The notes below the pieces were generated by a model. That model did not search any database, had not been told where the DNA came from, and worked only from the letters and a program-made list of their open reading frames with translations. From Acholoe squamosa (lineage: Eukaryota; Annelida; Polychaeta; Phyllodocida; Polynoidae): a stretch of DNA of 64,000 bases. The position numbers were made by a program, and so were the translations under genes. Each line of letters starts with the position of its first letter. Within the stretch, counting starts at the first letter, position 1. Positions 58,321 to 64,000 of the stretch are shown one piece after another. The DNA is taken from assembly GCA_949317995.1 (NCBI GenBank), contig OX439045.1:47511693-47575692 (forward strand). Direction: 5' to 3'.

Positions 58321-59587
58321 CCTCATAGTGCAGTCATTATGTAACAGATTCCAGGGGCTTTTGGCACATCTGGCGGAAATCATGAAAATTTGCATACAAG
58401 GTCTTAAGATAATGCTGAAATGAGATCCAAGTGGATACATTCATTTTCAAGAATGTTTCCCCTCTAAAATTAATGTCAAATATAGGTTGTGTGAAAATGA
58501 TGAATAATTCTATAAAAAGAAACCTTGTCTTTTATCTAATAGCTTAATTTGCAAAACTGAACATGGGGAATCATTTATAACATGTGCAATTAACCATAGA
58601 AAGTATATATGTGATTTTTAAATCAAAGCAGCAATGATGATAGCCTAATTTGCATATGAAAATGAGGTAAGTATTTGTATGCAGCTCCACCAGTGGATGA
58701 CTGAGAGTTTACCTCCTGATGGTAGAGCTAGCTGCAGCTCATTTATAGTTTACCTCAGGTAGACAAGTCAATTAACAAAATTTCATGCAGTGCCCTTATC
58801 TTGGGGTACCACATAGAGTAAACAGGTAAAGGACCCAATTAGCAGACACATAGTAGTAATCTCTTGGTATCTCAGTATATAGAAGGATGATGTAGGTCAT
58901 ACTTGCATATTAGAGATCATGGTAACTATCTAACCGCAGGTTTTGCTGTATTGAATTTGCATATGGTTTATTACGTTGAAAAATGTTAGTCGATAAAGGG
59001 GCTGGTTTTGCACCTAATGGCAGACAGAGGGCCCAAATAGCAGACAGTGGGCTTGTCTAAATAATAGCATGCAGGAAATTTTGTATTAATTCTTCGATTT
59101 ATTACATTAATACACCAAAGACGTTACCATTGTCATATCATTCCCAGAACCTTTTCACTATGAGTCAGGTAAGTGATACAAACTCAAATTTCTGATGTTT
59201 AATATGAGGGTAATGACATCCATGCAGTCTCTTTTAAATGCCATTCGAGAAATGCCTCCAGATGGTAGAGTGAGAACTTATCAACATAACTGAAGGGCCA
59301 TAACAAGAATCAATGCAGAAATTACTTAATATCAAGAGGGTGTCTGCCATGAGGGTCCCATTAATGAAATATCATAATTACATATTGCATCAGTAATGCA
59401 TATTAAGACTGTATGATCTTGTAATAATATGATCGGCCGTATAGTATATCGTTCAGAGGAACCCATTACAACTGATTCAACATAAATGTATAATATGGAA
59501 GGGTCCCTCTTGTGGGGCAAACCTTGGAAATGGGATGGTGTTACTACTCTGAAATGTCTTAGATTTCTAGAAAAGGTTGGGGGTGGC

Positions 59588-59638
59588 GGGCAAAAACATA
59601 TGCCCCCCATAACTTGGGGGGCATATGCCCCCTTGCCC
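59588..59638. repeat. G/C-rich hairpin with CATATGCCCCCC arms
   Basis: GGGCAAAAACATATGCCCCC, one more C, a 7-base loop, then GGGGGGCATATGCCCCCTTG ending CCC. The arms are inverse with few mismatches. It may be a short nested element. Confidence 0.8.
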
Positions 59639-59714
59639 CCCTGGTTCTGTTTCCACTGCACATTCTATAAGATGCACTAGGTGTCTATTATTCCCTGCAT
59701 ATGAGCCACTTACT

Positions 59715-60130
59715 TCTGGACTATCAAACTCATTCCCAGCCTATCAATTATATTACCGGCCTATCCAACTTATTCCCAGCCTGTATCTGGCTCATTCACG
59801 GCCTATCCAGCTTATTTTTGGCATATCCAATCCATTCCTGGCATGGGCATTGGGAGGCACAGCTTACACCTACCTAGCATCAGGGCGAGAAAGCTCATTT
59901 CAGGCCTATCCAGCTCATTTCTGATCTGTCCAGCTCATCACCTGCCTATCTAGCTCATTTCTGGTCGATCCAGCTCATTCCTGACCTGTCCAGCCATCCC
60001 CTCCCCGTCCCCTGCCCATCTACCTCATTCCATGTCTATCTAGTTCATATCCTGTCTCATTCCCAGCCTATGTAGCCTACTCCTGGTCTACCCTGTCTAT
60101 TACTGGCTGATCTGGCCTATTCTCCCCTCC
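59715..60130. repeat. Decayed ~20-bp minisatellite (CCTATCCAGCTCATTYCTGG)
   Basis: Variants such as CCTATCCAACTTATTCCCAG, CCTATCCAGCTCATTTCTGA and TCGATCCAGCTCATTCCTGA repeat at about 20-bp intervals with many changes. About 18 units can be followed, with an interruption near 59845-59905. Confidence 0.7.
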
Positions 60131-60785
60131 TATTCATATGGCTACAAGACAATTCTTTCACAAGAACTTTGCATAAATTATGCTAATTAGGGACAGTCCA
60201 AATGATTAAAAAAAAACACACTATCAAAACCTCTGAACAATAAAATAGAAGTTTAGTTCGCATTAAATTGTGTGCATGTTACTTGAGATCACAAAAATCA
60301 TTGACTTATTCTTACCTGATGATGATATGCAGAATAGTTATATCTTAAGCAAATAAAAGTCATGAACTACTAATTCAGACTTTTCATGAAATGATGAACA
60401 TTATATCTTTAGTCTACATTATTTATCCACATAGAAATCATTGCAGTATAATTGATATGTATTCACAGGTTGATTACATAGGGCTTTTATACTTAATATT
60501 TTCAATGTCACATTACATGTAGAAACCTTCATTAATGTATCCACTTAGATTTGGATTCAGCATACTCAAAAACCCCTGTAGCCCAAATTTCATGGCTTCT
60601 GCGGAATGTGCCAAACCATTTGACATAATGACTGCACTATCATAGACATAGCACCACTTGAATATGCCTATCCTCTCTTCTCCTCCACCCTACTCTGTAG
60701 AAGCACTCAGGGTCTAGACAAGGCCGAAAAGGGTCCTCTGAGTTTGTGGAAGTCTTTCATCCTATTCCACCCATACTATATAGTA

Positions 60786-61416
60786 CCGTAAAACCCCGGT
60801 CATAAGCCGACCCCGGTCATAAGCCAGGGGGTGAGGTCAGACCAAATTTATAAGCCGTTTTTGGTCCATTTTTAGGTTTTGCAAAACCCTGGTCATAAGT
60901 GAGTGAGTAATAGATGTTTAACGCCATTTCAACAGCTAAGGTCATATTCATGGCAAGAACTATATTACGGAATTTCACAGAGGAATGTGTTGGTGCCCGC
61001 GCATATGTGCACCACACATCCGAGGGGATAGGAAAGAGGAGATATAGACCCTTTTAAGTGGGCTAGTTTGGGGCTGTGACCCCCCTTACCCCCCCCCTAA
61101 AACCAAAAAATCTCACCTCTTTTGGGGCAGTTTTGTGGAAGTGTGAGCATTTTACACAGACATTTCTCTCTGTTAGCTACAGTAATCTATGAGGTTTGAT
61201 TGATTTATTACAAAACAGACCTAAAAATGAACTATCAGAATAAATCATCAGTCTTAATTATCAATTTACATTAATTTCTATCAAAATATGGTTCAAAAAC
61301 TTTTAAACTTTTGTAAAACCCCGGTCATAAGCCGGGGGTAGACTTTGGGAGAAATTTAGAAGCCGTTTTTAGTCAAAAATAGAAAAAAAATCCGGCTTAT
61401 GACCGGGGTTTTACGG
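60786..61416. mobile_element. 631-bp MITE flanked by TA, ends CCGTAAAACCCCGGTCATAA
   Basis: The left end CCGTAAAACCCCGGTCATAA (continuing GCCG) and the right end, its exact inverse, form a 24-bp perfect terminal inverted repeat. TA flanks both sides (60784-60785, 61417-61418). Inside, a ~104-bp palindromic sub-copy (61313-61416) shares the right end, and a SINE-like segment (60915-61060) is embedded. TA duplication and end type are as in Tc1/mariner/pogo-class MITEs; the superfamily is inferred. Confidence 0.85.
60905..61060 (+). repeat. Unclassified SINE-like repeat, copy b
   Basis: GAGTGAGTAATAGATGTTTA, ACGCCATTTCAACAGCTAAG and GTCATATTCATGGC begin the segment, with GCGCATATGTGCACCACACA and GGGGATAGGAAAGAGGAGAT further on. 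It matches 54968-55150 and lies inside the MITE at 60786-61416, so it probably inserted there. Confidence 0.6.
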
Positions 61417-61675
61417 TATATAGGTCACAGTGTACCAGTAGGTGTTTTCAGTGGTATTGTTTTTCAAATGTGTACCCTGGTACTTCCGGGTAGAATGGCC
61501 AAATAGTTCCTCAGAAAATTTATTATTTCAAGGAATTGGGACCATTTGTGAGGAGAGAAAGGCTTAAACCCATGGGTATCAAAATAATCAGGAAGTGTTT
61601 TTCTTTAGTCCAGACTTGATTTTTTATTGATATCAAGAAAACAGTGGAGGGTTATGGAGGTGAAATGACCATATA

Positions 61676-61890
61676 CTGTACAACCCCGGTCATAAGCCGG
61701 ATTTTTTTTTCTCTTTTTGACTAAAATCGGCTTCTAAATTCCCCCCAACTCTACCCCCGACTCATGACCGGGGTTTTAATACAATAGATTAAAGAGAAAA
61801 TTGGGAACATTTGGCCCTAAAATCGGCTTATAGGATTTCCCTGAACTCACCCCCAGCTTATGGCCGGGGCCGGCTTATGACATAATTTTC
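61676..61890. mobile_element. Further copy of the CCCCGGTCATAAGCC element plus a fragment
   Basis: ACAACCCCGGTCATAAGCCG at 61680 and GACTCATGACCGGGGTTTTA at about 61759 bound a ~105-bp unit that is the reverse complement of 61313-61416. A fragment with ATCGGCTTATAGG and CCAGCTTATGGCCGGGGCCG and CTTATGAC follows to 61881. Target duplications are not clear here. Confidence 0.7.
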
Positions 61891-62605
61891 TCCATTTCAA
61901 AAGCTAAATTTTGGTGTATTGCCCTAAGCTGTCAGGGAATTTGGAGTATTTCAAATGTTACAGTTAAGGTCGCCAACACCGGTATTTTCCAGTCCGCACT
62001 GGGTATTTAGGGTGGTACCACCTATAGTAGTCTGTGCTGACCCTGGTGTACTGCACACTCGTACCCAGCGCCCCTCGATCCACACTCATAATGAATCCCT
62101 CATATTGGGGCCCTTGAGGCTTAATGGGGAGGGGGTCGCAATGTCACATGACAATTTTAAGAAATGCCTATGTCTCACGTCACTAAGCAAAAAGTTTACC
62201 CATGTCACTAGTGTCACCAACGTAGCTATAATTCAAATACCCCGGTAGGCCTCATAGGGTTTATTATAAGGGTACAGTATACATGGTAAACATTCATTTA
62301 GATCCTGGACCTACCCGATGAAATCATACATAAAAAGTTCATAATAAAAAAATGAAAGAAACCTTTTGTCATTTGAACAAGAAAGGTAGTGAAGCTTTCT
62401 GAGGACAGCTGAGACCTTCTTTAGGCCCTAATTTTTGTGTCACTAAGCCCCATATGTCACATATCGAATTTAAGAAATTGCCATGTCACCATGCCGAATT
62501 TATTGGTCTAGGGCCATCATATCAGGCTCTGTTGTTGGAGTGTGTGACTGAGTGTGGCTCACACTGTCTGCACTTAGACTGAACACCCATCTTTGTTCCG
62601 TCCCT
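61891..62605. other. Unassigned DNA
   Basis: No gene or repeat recognised. The 97-codon frame at 61955 has no domain. Confidence 0.5.
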
Positions 62606-62902
62606 AGGGAGTGATCATGGTTTAACAACGGGGGGGGGGGGGGGGCTGGTGGGTTTGTGGGCAGGCCTTGCAAAAATAAAATTCGGCCCCCCTGTCGAGG
62701 GTAGAAATTTTTTTTTGACCCCCCATAAGGGGCGAAAATCGCGTGCAAACTTGCCCTTTTAACCCATAGTAACGTGCGGGGTTTTCCACTGAGAATAGGT
62801 GAAATTATTTTGACCACCCACCTGAGGGATTGAAAAAATTCTGACCCCCCCTTCAAACCTACCAGCCTCCCCCCCCCGTTGTTAAAAAAATGATCACTCC
62901 CT
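62606..62902. mobile_element. 297-bp MITE with G-run inverted ends
   Basis: AGGGAGTGATCAT, then TTTAACAACG and a G run and GGCTGGTGGG, is mirrored at the right by CCTACCAGCC, a C run, CGTTGTTAAA and ATGATCACTCCCT. The arms total about 45 bp. The interior is non-coding although open on the minus strand. Target duplication is uncertain. Confidence 0.75.
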
Positions 62903-63000
62903 TACACTACAGTGAAGGTAGGCATGGCAGTACTCCCCAGCTGGTGTGACAATCGCTCTGCCAGCTGAGGTGGCCATTTCTGCCCGACCTTGTCTATCTA

Positions 63001-63291
63001 CCGTAATCTCCCGCGTATAAGGCGCATCTTATATGGGGGGTTTTAGTTCTCCCTGGATCCACAAGGGGGACACCAAGACCTTTCTTTTGATATGTGCCCC
63101 TGCCATGTAACCCAACCAGCAGCATATGGGGTCCGGAGGGGTCCAGGGGGTCCAAGAAACACACAGCTTTTTAAATTTTGAAAATTCATTCAGTAGAAAA
63201 GAAGTTATGAATTCTTCATTTTTCTGGCCAAATCCTAAAACTCTAGGTGCGCCTTATAGGCGGGGTGCGCCTTATACGCTGGAGATTACGG
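63001..63291. mobile_element. 291-bp MITE flanked by TA, ends CCGTAATCTCCCGCGTATAA
   Basis: CCGTAATCTCCCGCGTATAA, continuing GGCGCATC, is inverted at the right as GCGCCTTATACGCTGGAGAT ending TACGG. One clear mismatch occurs in the first 24 bp. TA lies on both sides (62999-63000, 63292-63293). A second inner GTGCGCCTTATAGGCG motif occurs next to the right end. Its first bases CCGTAA match the MITE at 60786, suggesting a common transposase type. Confidence 0.88.
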
Positions 63292-63293
63292 TA

Positions 63294-63504
63294 GGTATGG
63301 TCAACTTTGCCCCCACCCTGGAGGAGAACCTACAGAGATATTTGAATAATTCCAAATGCTATGACTGCCTACAGCACCTCTAGTTTTAGCATCAGGCCAT
63401 ACTTTTAGTAAAAACAAATCGTCAAGGATCGATATATATATCATGGTTTCAAAGTGGGGTTATGATGAAAATTGACAAAAATTAGTGATACTCCCTAACC
63501 ACTA
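63294..63504. other. Unassigned DNA
   Basis: No gene or repeat recognised in this short stretch. Confidence 0.5.
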
Positions 63505-63668
63505 TACAACCCTTTCATTAGCTATGATACAAGAGATGGCGCTAGTGGCGACCATGCCACTTTGCTACTCCTACAGGGGCATGGCTGTAATAGGCCCACA
63601 CATTTTTGATGGTCTTCCTTATGTTTTGACGCAACATTTTCTTTAAATTTTGATAGTGAGTATGACCC
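63505..63668 (-). repeat. Interspersed repeat, second copy
   Basis: This is the reverse-oriented partner of 41796-41980, with GCCACTTTGCTACTCCTACA and GGGGCATGGCTGTAATAGGC as the best matching core. It lacks the ~20-bp insert of the first copy. Confidence 0.8.
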
Positions 63669-64000
63669 TTGCCAGACATTTTGCTCACTTATTTAATTTA
63701 GTGATAACATCCTGCACATACTAGGCCGGGGGCTGATAGGGCCCACCATGCACCCCCCCCACATCCAAACGCGACGGGTATTTTTCCGATCCTTAGGGTC
63801 CCCTGAACAAGATTCAAGATGTTAACATTGATTATCTTGGGATGCACTACCGGTTTTGGCTCATTATCCATGTGTGGGTTCAGACAACTTTTGGGTCAAA
63901 TTTGGTACCATGTTATTCAAGGGGTATGCTCAATACCCAAGCTCTAAGACTATCTTATCTTGTCTGGATCCTGACGCTATTGGTCTTGTTGGAAAGAAGA
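63669..64000. other. Unassigned DNA to window end
   Basis: No feature recognised. Confidence 0.5.

Larger units (their letters stand above)
58328..60637. mobile_element. 2.3-kb inverted-repeat element flanked by TA
   Basis: GTGCAGTCATTATGT at the left end and ACATAATGACTGCAC at the right end are exact inverses. TA lies outside each (58326-58327, 60638-60639). The similarity continues inward for about 60 bp with gaps: TTTTGGCACATCTGGCGGAA and CATGAAAATTTG at left, the inverse of CAAATTTCATGGCTTCTGCG and GAATGTGCCAAACC at right. Inside are repeated phrases such as CTCCTGATGGTAGAG and AGCAGACA, a G-rich hairpin (59588) and a decayed minisatellite (59715). No transposase frame was seen. Confidence 0.65.

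Noticed and set aside
62500-62856. 118-codon minus-strand ORF
   Set aside because: It runs through the G-run MITE at 62606-62902, including poly-Pro from the homopolymer, so it is not a gene.
1-64000. Endogenous retrovirus, LTR element or Polinton
   Set aside because: No LTR pair, integrase, protease, capsid or protein-primed polymerase motif was recognised anywhere; the only reverse transcriptase belongs to the LINE.

Overview
The window looks like intergenic or intronic DNA from an animal, most likely an aquatic invertebrate. It is AT-leaning and gene-poor. It is full of minisatellites, short inverted-repeat DNA elements and palindromes, with one decayed CR1/Jockey-group LINE and one decayed copy of a multicopy PIN-nuclease-like gene family known from cnidarians, molluscs and lancelets. 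No bacterial-type gene density, operon or ribosome binding site is present. The abundance of minisatellites and TA-flanked MITEs would fit a lancelet or a similar invertebrate, but I cannot fix the species from sequence alone.

Layout. 1-10.3 kb is mostly unassigned, with an 885-bp inverted-repeat element (2.5-3.4 kb), a possible small secreted-peptide ORF (5.33 kb) and the first copy of a foldback repeat (8.74 kb). 10.3-12.25 kb holds two related minisatellite arrays, the second built from 35-bp subunits in 2-, 3- and 4-mers. 17.1-18.3 kb is a 43-bp minisatellite open in all three forward frames. 23.26-26.2 kb is the LINE. 27.2-27.6 kb is a CpG-rich, CCAAT/E2F-bearing patch. 31.3-32.9 kb is the PIN-like pseudogene. 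37.1-40.8 kb is the densest accessory stretch: tRNA-like heads, a 1,048-bp MITE inserted at TA inside a minisatellite, stacked palindromes, an 80-bp GC-rich repeat, and an ETS/NRF1 promoter-like block with nearby short ORFs. 43.2-45.4 kb is a 2.2-kb inverted-repeat element with internal ~395-bp tandem repeats. 49.0-49.5 kb on the minus strand carries a PDZ-like reading frame beside a 23-bp repeat. 52.6-53.3 kb is a GC-rich block open on the minus strand. 58.3-63.3 kb is a cluster of TA-flanked or G-rich inverted-repeat elements.

The best-supported features are the LINE, the PIN-like pseudogene, the tandem arrays and the MITEs. Proposed host exons (PDZ-like, the short ORFs at 29.8, 40.0 and 40.6 kb, and the secreted peptide) rest on motif, Kozak or splice-site appearance only and carry low confidence. 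I recognised no endogenous retrovirus, LTR element, Polinton, CRISPR array or intact RNA gene. The most distinctive signal is a family of at least eleven dispersed palindromic repeats built on the core GATGCATGAATGCAGCCCTGG facing its own reverse complement.
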